Positions 8,702-16,277 of a stretch of DNA of 64,000 nucleotides are shown here, piece after piece. The stretch comes from Alphaproteobacteria bacterium (GTDB taxonomy: Bacteria; Myxococcota_A; UBA796; UBA2385): NCBI GenBank assembly GCA_020632755.1, contig JACKEY010000016.1, positions 1-64,000 on the forward strand, read 5' to 3'. The position numbers and the translations under genes are program-made. Below the pieces are notes generated by a model. That model worked only from the letters and a program-made list of their open reading frames with translations, searched no databases and was not told where the DNA came from. Every line of letters starts with the position of its first letter. Position 1 is the stretch's first letter.

Positions 8702-9567
8702 TGGGCCGGCGAGACCTCGATGGCGGTGTGATCCTCGAGTCCACGGGACTTGTACCAGACGTTGTCGAAGAACGAGTCGTCGTTGATCCGGTACATGATG
8801 GTCCCGTGTTCCGGCGCCTGGAAGGTCGTGCCCGTGCCGACGGGGATGATCTTCTCCCAGCCCGAGTCGGCCTGGTAGCGCATGATCAGCTGCCCACGGA
8901 AGCAGCCCTCGGTGTTGCAGGGCAGGTCCGTGCCGACCGCGCTCTGCGCGGGGTCGCCGTCGACGTTGATCCAGTCGCCGTCCGAGCTGACCCGGAAGCG
9001 GTCCTTGGCCGTGCCGCTGATCTGGATGTGGTCCCCCTCGCAGATGCCCAGCGGGCGCTGCCAGTCGGCGCCGATGTCCAGGTAGTCGAACATCGTGTAG
9101 TCCAGCGGCGGGCTCTTGCACTCGCCTTCGGTCAGGCGGGCCGGGATGCCGTTGAGCCAGGAGCGCCAGGCGCCGGTGTCGCCGCCCACCGCCACGGCCT
9201 GCTTGCAGAGCTCGAGGTTCTTGATGGACACCGCCTCGATGTCGTCGGGGCGGCCGAGCAGCACGGTCTCGGCGTCGGTCGCCTTCTCCTCGTCGAAGGC
9301 GATGCCGTCGCCGCGCTGGCCGGTCCACTGCGACATCATCGCGTCGAGCACCTCGGAGCGGCGCGTCTTGCGGTCCCCGAAGCCCAGCTCCGTCCACTTG
9401 GGCGGGTAGTAGCACTCCGCGGTCCAGCCCTCCTCCTTGTGCCAGCCCTCGATGACGACGGGCTCCTCGCCCTTCTTCTTCTTCTTGTCCTTCTTGGCGA
9501 AGGCGACGGGGCTCAGCAGGCTGAGGGCGATGATCGTGGCGGCACGGGCGCTGAGGCGCATGGTCAC
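8698..9567 (-). CDS. Exported protein with a possible PA-IL-like beta-sandwich domain
   Basis: The 289-residue product starts at ATG 9567 (a second Met lies two codons on). It has a Sec signal ending AFA and then a Lys-rich stretch. No family is certain. The C-terminal half (GDHIQISG..., an FxAPEHGxxMYRINDD segment and FFDN) recalls galactose-binding PA-IL/LecA-type beta-sandwich domains, which use an INDD-like calcium/sugar site. This is resemblance only. It is the first gene of the leftward envelope operon and overlaps the SGNH gene by GTGA, so it may bind or process the same surface sugar. Confidence 0.72.
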   Translation of the reverse strand: MTMRLSARAATIIALSLLSPVAFAKKDKKKKKGEEPVVIEGWHKEEGWTAECYYPPKWTELGFGDRKTRRSEVLDAMMSQWTGQRGDGIAFDEEKATDAETVLLGRPDDIEAVSIKNLELCKQAVAVGGDTGAWRSWLNGIPARLTEGECKSPPLDYTMFDYLDIGADWQRPLGICEGDHIQISGTAKDRFRVSSDGDWINVDGDPAQSAVGTDLPCNTEGCFRGQLIMRYQADSGWEKIIPVGTGTTFQAPEHGTIMYRINDDSFFDNVWYKSRGLEDHTAIEVSPAQ

Positions 9568-9787
9568 TCCGGCGTGGGCGCGGACACCCCGCTCTGGGGG
9601 CGCATGGATGGGTCTACCTGGGACTCCGCGCGCCGTCCAAGGGGGCAGGACGGCGCCGGAGCCGTGGCGGGCGGCACATCGTAGCGGCCGCGGCGCCCTC
9701 TTGAAACACGACGACGCGACCCCGACCTTCCCGAAGGAGGCCGAAGACGCGTCGTGTGCACTGCAGCGCGCCTTGCGGCACGCCCGA

Positions 9788-9803
9788 TCCCGCGGCTGCG
9801 GGA
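9788..9803 (-). terminator. Hairpin downstream of atpE
   Basis: Arms TCCCGC and GCGGGA form a perfect 6-bp stem around a 4-base loop, 14 bases past the atpE stop on the minus strand. There is no U-tract. The whole 9568-9816 gap otherwise holds no gene; it must contain the promoter of the leftward envelope operon, but I could not pick a convincing one. Confidence 0.35.
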
Positions 9804-9816
9804 CCGCCGGGCAGGC

Positions 9817-10134
9817 TCAGATCTTGCCCTGCAGCTGGAAGCCGATGACCAGGGCGTAGATGACCAGGGACTCGATGAGGGCGAGGCCGATGATCATCGG
9901 GGTGAACAGCTTGCCGCTGGCCTGGGGGTTGCGGGCGATGCCGTCGAGGGCAGCCGCAGCCGCACGGCCCTGGCCGAGCGCGCCGCCGAGGGCGGCGATG
10001 CCGATGGCGAGACCGGCGCCGAGGCCGACCCAGCCCTTCCACATGTCGGCGCCGCCGTCCTGGGCGAACGCGGGGGTGGAGATCATCATCAGGGCGGCCG
10101 CGACGGGCAGCACGGTGGACAGCTTGGACTTCAT
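9817..10134 (-). CDS. atpE: ATP synthase Fo subunit c with an N-terminal signal-like extension
   Basis: A 105-residue protein whose last about 75 residues are the two-helix c-ring hairpin with the polar loop ARNPQ. An unusual N-terminal leader, a hydrophobic segment ending AFAQ, looks like a cleavable signal peptide. The ion-site carboxylate is Glu88 in helix 2 (LIESLVIY). Gln55 in helix 1 and Ser89 and Tyr93 in helix 2 stand at the spacings of Gln32, Glu65, Ser66 and Tyr70 of the Na+-binding Ilyobacter c subunit; the Thr67 position is Leu. It follows atpB in the same direction. No atpF or F1 gene follows. Confidence 0.93.
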   Translation of the reverse strand: MKSKLSTVLPVAAALMMISTPAFAQDGGADMWKGWVGLGAGLAIGIAALGGALGQGRAAAAALDGIARNPQASGKLFTPMIIGLALIESLVIYALVIGFQLQGKI

Positions 10135-10178
10135 CGGATCCTCCACGGGGGGGAAGCGGGGGGTGGTGATGCCTCGAA

Positions 10179-11012
10179 TCAGTGGTCGTCGTCGTGATGG
10201 ACGATCGACATCGAGAGGTAGATGATCGAGAGGAGCGTGAACACGAAGGCCTGCAGGAAGCTGACGAAGATCCCGAGTCCCAGGAAGATGGACGGGATGA
10301 TGGCCTTCGTGAGGTCGCTCATGATGCCGAGGACCATGTGGTCGCCGACGATGTTGCCCATGAGCCGCAGGGACAGCGAGCCGGGGCGGATGATCAGCAG
10401 GCCGACCAGCTCGATGACGCCGATGAGGGGCGCGAGCCAGAGGACGGGGCCGAACAGGTGCTTGATGAACGGGCCGGCGTTGTAGGTCAGGCCGACCGCC
10501 AGGTAGACGACCAGCACGACCAGCGCCATGGCGAAGTTGTTGCTGACGTTCTCGGTCGGCGGCAGCATGCCGGGCAGCACGCCCAGCAGGTTGCAGAAGA
10601 AGATGTAGACGAACAGGCCACCGAACAGCGGGAAGAACCGGCGGCTGTCCTTGTCCGTCAGCATCGAGTCCGACAGGTTCTTGATGCTGCCGACGTACAC
10701 CTCGAACATCGTCCGCAGCGAGAAGCCGGGGGTCGGCAGGTACTGCAGCGTGCCGCCCTGGGCGCGGGCGCGGTTCAGGCTGAGCCGCCCGAGCAGGCCG
10801 AGCGCGATCAGGAAGCCACAGACCAGCCAGCTGCCGAGCACCGCGACCGCGGTGTGGCCACCGTGATCGTGCACGCCCAGGGGCGAGAGCAGCGTGTCGT
10901 CCAGCACGCCCGGGACCAGGTGGAACCACGAGAAGTTCGCGACCTGCACCAGGCTGGAGGGATCGACGCTCGGGAGGAGGCCGGGAAGGAGACCGACGAG
11001 GTCGGGGGTCAT
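10179..11012 (-). CDS. atpB: ATP synthase Fo subunit a
   Basis: A 277-residue polytopic inner-membrane protein with about five or six hydrophobic segments. The essential Arg lies in SLSLRLMGNIVGDH, matching the conserved R-L-x-x-N motif that faces the c-ring carboxylate. It forms the two proton (or Na+) half-channels of the Fo motor. The C-terminus is His/Asp-rich (HHDDDH). It starts one base after the atpI stop region, giving a compact atpZ-atpI-atpB-atpE order. Confidence 0.95.
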   Translation of the reverse strand: MTPDLVGLLPGLLPSVDPSSLVQVANFSWFHLVPGVLDDTLLSPLGVHDHGGHTAVAVLGSWLVCGFLIALGLLGRLSLNRARAQGGTLQYLPTPGFSLRTMFEVYVGSIKNLSDSMLTDKDSRRFFPLFGGLFVYIFFCNLLGVLPGMLPPTENVSNNFAMALVVLVVYLAVGLTYNAGPFIKHLFGPVLWLAPLIGVIELVGLLIIRPGSLSLRLMGNIVGDHMVLGIMSDLTKAIIPSIFLGLGIFVSFLQAFVFTLLSIIYLSMSIVHHDDDH

Positions 11013-11013
11013 G

Positions 11014-11388
11014 TCATGCCTCCGAGGCGACCGCGAGCTCGCGTGCAGCGAGGAGGGCGGAGTGCAGGAGGATGGAGAAGACGACCACGGAGCTGCCGAG
11101 CAGCACCGCGACGACGGGGAACAGGTTCTGCAGGCCCCACATCACGAAGCCGAGCCCGACGAGCTTGGTCGCGATGAGGAAGGCCGGGGCCGCGCCGCTC
11201 CGCCCGGCCAGGACGGCGCGGAACATGAGCTTGCCGGCGACCACCCACAGGGCGAAGTTGACCAGCACCGCCACCCCACTGGCGAGCACGCCCTGGCCGT
11301 AGGCGGCGCCTTCGAGGCCCCACGCCACGGCAGCCAGCGAGGCCAGCAGGCCCAGCGCGGCGGCAGCGATGCTCTTGAGGTCGGCCAT
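11014..11388 (-). CDS. atpI: ATP synthase I-like membrane protein
   Basis: A 124-residue protein with four hydrophobic segments, directly upstream of atpB. Size, topology and position fit the AtpI (ATP synthase I chain) family, which helps c-ring assembly or ion supply in other bacteria. Individual diagnostic residues are few, so the call rests mainly on context. The stop is separated from the atpB start by a single base, suggesting translational coupling. Confidence 0.75.
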   Translation of the reverse strand: MADLKSIAAAALGLLASLAAVAWGLEGAAYGQGVLASGVAVLVNFALWVVAGKLMFRAVLAGRSGAAPAFLIATKLVGLGFVMWGLQNLFPVVAVLLGSSVVVFSILLHSALLAARELAVASEA

Positions 11389-11390
11389 GC

Positions 11391-11627
11391 TCAGGAGTCC
11401 TCCTGGTCTTCGGACCTGGCCCAGCGGACGAGGCGGAAGAGGCCGGCGGTCAGGCCGCCGATGGACAGGAGGAGGAGGAAGGTGGGTGAGGTGAGAAAGC
11501 GGGCGTCGAGCCAGCGCCCGAGCAGGGCGCCGACGACCACGATGACAGCGAGCTCGGCTGCCGCCGCCGTGGCACCTGCCAGTCGCTTGAGCATGTCGGG
11601 ATCGAGCATCCCGTCATTCCCTGCCAC
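11391..11627 (-). CDS. atpZ: AtpZ/AtpI-type small Fo accessory protein
   Basis: A 78-residue protein with two transmembrane helices separated by a short loop (GRWLDARF...SP). This is the usual pattern of the AtpZ family: a Gly-rich end of helix 1, then a short polar turn before helix 2. AtpZ with AtpI is linked to cation (Mg2+/Ca2+) supply for the ATP synthase in some bacteria. It is the first gene of the Fo group; the 87 bases upstream to hemL hold only weak promoter-like hexamers. A downstream ATG at 11609 is an alternative start. Confidence 0.75.
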   Translation of the reverse strand: MAGNDGMLDPDMLKRLAGATAAAAELAVIVVVGALLGRWLDARFLTSPTFLLLLSIGGLTAGLFRLVRWARSEDQEDS

Positions 11628-11714
11628 GACCGGCGGGTGTGAAGGACAGCCGCACTATCCCGGAGCAACCGTGTCGTCCAACCGTGCGACGATCCTGTCG
11701 GCGGCGTCCAGGGC

Positions 11715-12989
11715 TCACGAGCACACGGCGTCGAGGGCGCCCCGCAGCGCCGCTACGAGGTGCTCCACGTCCGCATCTCCGAGGATCGCGGGCAGGAAGG
11801 CGGCCTCGTACTGGCTGGGCGGCAGGTAGACCCCGCGGTCCAGGGCCGCGCGGTGGAACCGCCCGAAGGCGTCCATGTCGCACTCGGCCACCTCGGAGAA
11901 GCAGGTCGGCACGGTGTCGCGGAAGAAGATCGTGAACATCGACCCGACCCGGGTCATGGTCAGCCCGCGACGCTCCACCTCGCCGCGCAGGCTGGCGTCC
12001 ACCGCGGCGGCGATGCGCTCCAGGTCGGCGTAGACGTCGGGGGTCAGCCGCCGCAGGGTCGAGCGGCCGGCGGCCACCGCGACCGGGTTCCCCGACAGGG
12101 TGCCGGCCTGGTAGACCGGGCCGCTCGGCGACAGGCGCTGCATGATCTCCCGGCGGCCACCGAAGGCCGCCAGCGGCAGGCCGCCACCGACGATCTTGCC
12201 CAGGCAGACCAGGTCGGCGTCGATGCTGAACCGCTCGCAGGCGCCGCCGCGGGCCAGCCGGAAGCCGGTCATCACCTCGTCGACGACGAGCAGCGCGCCG
12301 TGTTCACGGGTGAGCGCCCGCAGGCCCTCCAGGTAGCCGTCGGCCGGGGCGATGCAGCCCATGTTCCCGGGCACCGCTTCCAGGATGACCGCGGCCACGT
12401 CGCCCTGCTCCAGGTGGGCGCGGACCGTGTCCAGGTCGTTGTAGGGCGCGGTGCGGGTCAGGTTGGCCACGGCCTGGGGGATGCCCGGCGAGCCCGGCCG
12501 CGCGAAGGTGGCGACGCCGCTGCCGGCTGCGACCAGCACCGCGTCGTGGGCCCCGTGGAAGCAGCCGTCGAGCTTCACGATCACGTCACGCCCGGTGAAG
12601 CCGCGGGCCAGCCGCAGGGCATGCATGGTCGCTTCGGTGCCGGACGAACACAGCCGCACCTGGTCCAGCGCCGGGTGCGCGGCGACGAGCTCTTCCGCGA
12701 ACAGCACCTCGCCCGCGGTCGGACAGCCGAAGCTGGTGCCGTCGCGCATCACCTCGATCACCTCTTCGAGGATGCCGGGGTGGGCGTGGCCCAGGATGAG
12801 CGGTCCCCACGACCCGATCAGGTCGAGGTAGCGGTTGCCGTCTTCATCGACGAGCCATGCGCCCTCGCCCCGGGCCATGAAGGGAGGGTCGCCCTGGACC
12901 GCCGCGAACGCGCGCACCGGCGAGTTCACGCCGCCGGGGATGACCGCCTGGGCGCGCTGCAGCAGGGAGGACGAGCGGGGGGTGGGCAT
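11715..12989 (-). CDS. hemL: Glutamate-1-semialdehyde 2,1-aminomutase
   Basis: A 424-residue PLP enzyme of the class III aminotransferase fold, of normal family length. It converts glutamate-1-semialdehyde to 5-aminolevulinate, the last step of C5-pathway ALA synthesis for haem. Visible marks are the start IPGGVNSPVRAF, the SSGTEATMHALRLAR segment, the VVDEVMTGFR block and the PLP lysine in CLGKIVGGGLP. The ATG at 12989 was chosen because the longer frame upstream lacks family sequence. Haem demand links it loosely to the cbb3 genes elsewhere in the window. Confidence 0.96.
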   Translation of the reverse strand: MPTPRSSSLLQRAQAVIPGGVNSPVRAFAAVQGDPPFMARGEGAWLVDEDGNRYLDLIGSWGPLILGHAHPGILEEVIEVMRDGTSFGCPTAGEVLFAEELVAAHPALDQVRLCSSGTEATMHALRLARGFTGRDVIVKLDGCFHGAHDAVLVAAGSGVATFARPGSPGIPQAVANLTRTAPYNDLDTVRAHLEQGDVAAVILEAVPGNMGCIAPADGYLEGLRALTREHGALLVVDEVMTGFRLARGGACERFSIDADLVCLGKIVGGGLPLAAFGGRREIMQRLSPSGPVYQAGTLSGNPVAVAAGRSTLRRLTPDVYADLERIAAAVDASLRGEVERRGLTMTRVGSMFTIFFRDTVPTCFSEVAECDMDAFGRFHRAALDRGVYLPPSQYEAAFLPAILGDADVEHLVAALRGALDAVCS

Positions 12990-13062
12990 GGGGCGCTCCG
13001 CGAAGGGGGAGAGCGCCCTATCGGGATCCGCGCCGGCCTTCCCGCAGCGCCGTCCTGCAGCG

Positions 13063-13677
13063 TCAGAAGTTCCCGCCGCAGGTCTCCCACAGGCCGACGC
13101 CTTCGGCGTGGGCTTCCGCTTCGTCTGCCTCGAACTCGGTCTCGTAGGCGTCGTTGGGGTCGTAGATGAGCACGGTGGCGTGGCCACCGCGCAGCAAGCG
13201 CCGCTCGACGAAGCCTTCGTCCCCGACCCCGACGTGCAGGTAGGCCAGGGTGCGATCGTAGGGATCCAGGCAGCCCCGGTCGAAGGTCAGCCAGACGCAG
13301 TCGCCCGCGTCGGCGAGCAGCTCTTCGGTCACGGCCTTGGCCTCGGGACCCCAGCACTCCTGCGGGTCGTCGCCGTAGCCCATCTCCGGCGTGTCCACGC
13401 CGATGAACCGGATCTTCTCCTCGCCCTGCGAGGTGTCGGCGATGATCGTGTCGCCGTCGGCCACGAAGGTGACGGTGACGAGCTCGGGCTCGCGACAGGC
13501 GCCGTCGACCTGGGGAAGCGAGGCCGGGTCGATGCCGGTCAGCCGGCAGGTGGACCCGGTCGTGGCGCCGTCGGTGCCCCCGTCCGTGCTGCCGTCATCG
13601 GCACCGTCGGCGCCGCTGTCTTCGTCCCCGGTCGCACTCGGCAGGCAGCCGAGGACCAGGGCCAGGAGGAGGATCAT
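13063..13677 (-). CDS. Staphylococcal-nuclease-like (SNase/TNase) lipoprotein
   Basis: A 204-residue protein with a short lipoprotein signal (LVLGC, Cys11), then an Asp/Gly/Thr-rich linker and an SNase domain. Catalytic residues are visible: Arg and Glu in RFIGVDTPE, and the second Arg in DRTLAYLHV. This matches Arg35, Glu43 and Arg87 of the staphylococcal enzyme. It probably hydrolyses DNA or RNA at the cell surface or periplasm. The start overlaps the stop of the TPR gene as ATGA (13674-13677), so the two are translationally coupled. Confidence 0.88.
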   Translation of the reverse strand: MILLLALVLGCLPSATGDEDSGADGADDGSTDGGTDGATTGSTCRLTGIDPASLPQVDGACREPELVTVTFVADGDTIIADTSQGEEKIRFIGVDTPEMGYGDDPQECWGPEAKAVTEELLADAGDCVWLTFDRGCLDPYDRTLAYLHVGVGDEGFVERRLLRGGHATVLIYDPNDAYETEFEADEAEAHAEGVGLWETCGGNF

Positions 13678-14513
13678 CGCTGCTCGCGTGCTTCGAGCCG
13701 GGCACGGCGGCGCTGGGCGGCCGTGTCGGTCGCGTCGGCGGACTCGAGCTCGGCCAGGGCCTGGTCGACGTCGTCGAGGGACTCGAGGGCCGAGGCGGCC
13801 CCGAGGCGTGCCAGCGAGCGATCGGCGTCGTTGTCGGCGTCCTGCAGCGCTTCGCTGTAGTGGTCGTAGGCGACGGCCGGATCGCCGGCCAGCGCCAGCC
13901 GGCCAAGGGCCAGGTGGGCGGCGACGCGGGTGTCGTCGTGTTCGGTCGCCGCTTCGAGCGGCTCGACCGCGCGCTCGGGCAGCCCGGCCGCGTGGAAGGC
14001 CAGCCCGGCATCGAGCTGCCAGCGGCCCGCGTCGGGGTGATCCGGGTGGGTGCTGCCGGCCTGGGCCCAGGCTTCGGCCGCCCGCACCGGGTCCTGCAGG
14101 TAGAGCTGGTAGAGGGTGCCCAGGCGGGCCAGCGCCTGCGGCGCGCGGTCGCTGTCGGGGTACTCGGACGCAAAGCGCCGGAGCAGCTCGACGGAGCGCT
14201 GGGGGTCCTGGACGTCGACGCTGGCGAGCCACGCGGCCTGCCACAGCGCGTCCTGGGCGCGGCCGCCGGACGCATGGTCCGCGATGTCGAGCCAGGCCGC
14301 GACGGCGCCATCGACATCCCCGCGGGCGGCCAGACGCTCGGCGCGATCCATGGCGGCAGGCGACCAGGGACTCATCCAGGCGCCCACGGCCAGCGCGCCG
14401 ACGACGGCCACCGCGAGGGCCCCGCGACTGGCGAACCGCAGCTCCCGCATCGAGAAGAGGCCGCGGGCGAGGCCGGCTTGGAGGGCACGTCGCTGGTCGT
14501 TCGGGAAGCGCAT
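13674..14513 (-). CDS. Single-pass membrane protein with TPR-like helical repeats
   Basis: Starting at ATG 14513 gives 279 residues: a short cytoplasmic segment, one transmembrane helix (about residues 30-47) and a long Ala/Leu/Asp-rich helical repeat region typical of TPR/Sel1 arrays. The frame stays open upstream to 14579, so a longer form is possible. TPR arrays mediate protein contacts; no enzyme motif is seen. It precedes the SNase lipoprotein in an ATGA overlap. Its partner is unknown. Confidence 0.7.
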   Translation of the reverse strand: MRFPNDQRRALQAGLARGLFSMRELRFASRGALAVAVVGALAVGAWMSPWSPAAMDRAERLAARGDVDGAVAAWLDIADHASGGRAQDALWQAAWLASVDVQDPQRSVELLRRFASEYPDSDRAPQALARLGTLYQLYLQDPVRAAEAWAQAGSTHPDHPDAGRWQLDAGLAFHAAGLPERAVEPLEAATEHDDTRVAAHLALGRLALAGDPAVAYDHYSEALQDADNDADRSLARLGAASALESLDDVDQALAELESADATDTAAQRRRARLEAREQR

Positions 14514-14615
14514 GACGGCGAAGCCTATTCGTGGAACAGCAGGGGGGCAAACCGACCCCCGCGAGCGGGGCCCGGACACCGCGGCATCGACACCGCCGCG
14601 AGGTCGTCAGTTCCC

Positions 14616-15377
14616 TCAGCCCGGCCGCCGGGCCACCAGGAGCCCCCGGTCCTGCAGGAGCCCGCCCGAATCATACCGGGCGCGGAGCCCGGCGTGTCCG
14701 GCAGACTCCACCAAGGTCTCGGGCGGACACAGCCACAGCTCGTGGGTCTCGACGAAGTGTTCCACGCCCCGGTCGCGCTCGATCACCAGGTAGTGCAGGT
14801 CGATGACCGAGATCCGGCAGTCCCCGTCCATGCGCTCGGCGCTCACGCCGCCCCGGGCCACGTAGAGATCCGCGGGGTTGGCGTCCCAGTCGGGGAGCGC
14901 CACGGTCTGCAGGGTCGGCTTCCCCACCCGCCACGCGTCGGGGCGCAGCCAGGGCTCGATCAACAGCACGCCACCGGGCCGCAGCAGCCGGCCCATCGCG
15001 GCGAGCGCGGCCGTGAGCCGACCCTGGGGCCAGATGTAGCCGATGCCGCTGAACAGGCAGACGACGGCATCCCAGTCCCCGCCGACCTGCGCTGGATCGA
15101 CGCTCGTCATGTCGGCGACGTGCACCGGGGCGCCCGGGACCTTGGCGCGCGCGATGGCGGCCATCTCGGGGCTCAGGTCGAAGCCGGCGACCCGGTAGCG
15201 GTCCTGCAGGTGGACCAGGTAGTTGCCGGTGCCGCAGGCGGCCTCCAGCACCCGCGCGCCCGGAGGCACGCCTTCTTCGCGCAGGATCTGCTCGATGCGG
15301 TCGATGTCCTCGCCGTAGTCCTTCCACTGGTAGACGACGTCGTAGAGGTCGGCGCGGTCGTGGTACAAGCGGGCCAT
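14616..15377 (-). CDS. Class I SAM-dependent methyltransferase
   Basis: A 253-residue cytoplasmic protein with SAM-binding motif I as VLEAACGTGNY, the acidic residue closing strand 2 in FDLS, and the strand-4 region DAVVCLFSGIGY. The N-terminal ARLYHDRADLYDVVY and the C-terminal beta-rich part resemble small-molecule methyltransferases of the UbiE/sugar-methylase type. The substrate is unknown. The ATG at 15377 has a strong AGGAGG five bases upstream. The gene is divergent from the exported protein at 15399 with only 21 bp between start codons. Confidence 0.85.
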   Translation of the reverse strand: MARLYHDRADLYDVVYQWKDYGEDIDRIEQILREEGVPPGARVLEAACGTGNYLVHLQDRYRVAGFDLSPEMAAIARAKVPGAPVHVADMTSVDPAQVGGDWDAVVCLFSGIGYIWPQGRLTAALAAMGRLLRPGGVLLIEPWLRPDAWRVGKPTLQTVALPDWDANPADLYVARGGVSAERMDGDCRISVIDLHYLVIERDRGVEHFVETHELWLCPPETLVESAGHAGLRARYDSGGLLQDRGLLVARRPG

Positions 15378-15398
15378 CGGATCCTCCTGGGAGGCCCC
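15378..15398. promoter_or_regulatory. 21-bp divergent start region with two back-to-back Shine-Dalgarno sites
   Basis: CCTCC (minus-strand AGGAGG) and GGGAGG form the palindrome-like CCTCCTGGGAGG between two opposed start codons. No room exists for a promoter, so each promoter must lie inside the other gene and the two mRNAs must be complementary over their 5' ends. Confidence 0.6.
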
Positions 15399-16274
15399 AT
15401 GCTGGCATCGCTCCTCGCGCCCGTCACCCTCTCCCTGCTGGCGGCCGCGCCCGCCGCAGCCGCCGACGAGCCCGTCCCGGTGGCCTGGCGCACCTTCCAG
15501 CAGCCGACCCGGTGGCACAGCAAGCTCGACATGATCCTGCCCCGGCCCCTGCGGGTGCACGGCACCGAGGAGTTCGCGCAGCTTCCGCGCATCGAGGTGC
15601 ACCTGGTGCTGTCCTGTGGCGTGGGCGAGGGCGACAAGAAGCTCGAGGTGTCGTGCACCGTCGACGACGCCGCCTTCTACGGCAAGGCCGGCGTCGGTGA
15701 GGAGGGCGAGCTGGTCGGCGCGATGTACCAGTTCGAGCAGGCGCTGGAGTCCGACGGCGCCGTGGTCCACCTGCGCTTCCACAAGAGCGGGCGGCTGGTC
15801 GATGTCGACGTCGACGGGCTGCCGACCCCGGACCGCCAGGCCAACGAGAACAGCGACCTTGTCGCCGAGCTCACCCGCCGCGCCCTGCTGGGCCTGGATC
15901 TGCCGCTCGACCCCCAGGGCGAACCGTCGGTGACCCAGAAGCAGGCCATGCTGCTGATGTACCCGCAGACCCTCTCGCCGGTGTCGGCCAAGCTCGTGCA
16001 CACCGTCGGCCCCACCGATCAGGGCTTCACCGTGCGCACCGAAGGCAAGGGCACCACGACCACGGACACCCTGAACTTCGCACTCACCGTCGAGTCCCAG
16101 GCCGAGCTCGACCCCGCCGGGGCCCTGCTGGCCCGCGTCTGGCTGGCCCGCGGGCGCATCGCCGACAGCGGCAACACCCGCACCGACCTGCCCGAGTTCA
16201 TCCAGCAGGGCGCCATCCGCCGGCTGGCGGAGGGCGAGGTGGTCCCGCCCTTCCCGCCGTCCGGCGAGATGTAG
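15399..16274 (+). CDS. Exported protein of unknown function
   Basis: A 291-residue product with an N-terminal signal peptide (hydrophobic core then AAAADE) and no other hydrophobic segment, so probably periplasmic or secreted. The mature part is mixed alpha/beta; two Cys residues (in SCGV and SCTV) could form a disulfide. I recognise no family. GGGAGG lies four bases before the ATG. Its TAG stop and the gyrA stop face each other in the palindrome TAGGCGCTA. Confidence 0.75.
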   Translation: MLASLLAPVTLSLLAAAPAAAADEPVPVAWRTFQQPTRWHSKLDMILPRPLRVHGTEEFAQLPRIEVHLVLSCGVGEGDKKLEVSCTVDDAAFYGKAGVGEEGELVGAMYQFEQALESDGAVVHLRFHKSGRLVDVDVDGLPTPDRQANENSDLVAELTRRALLGLDLPLDPQGEPSVTQKQAMLLMYPQTLSPVSAKLVHTVGPTDQGFTVRTEGKGTTTTDTLNFALTVESQAELDPAGALLARVWLARGRIADSGNTRTDLPEFIQQGAIRRLAEGEVVPPFPPSGEM

Positions 16275-16277
16275 GCG

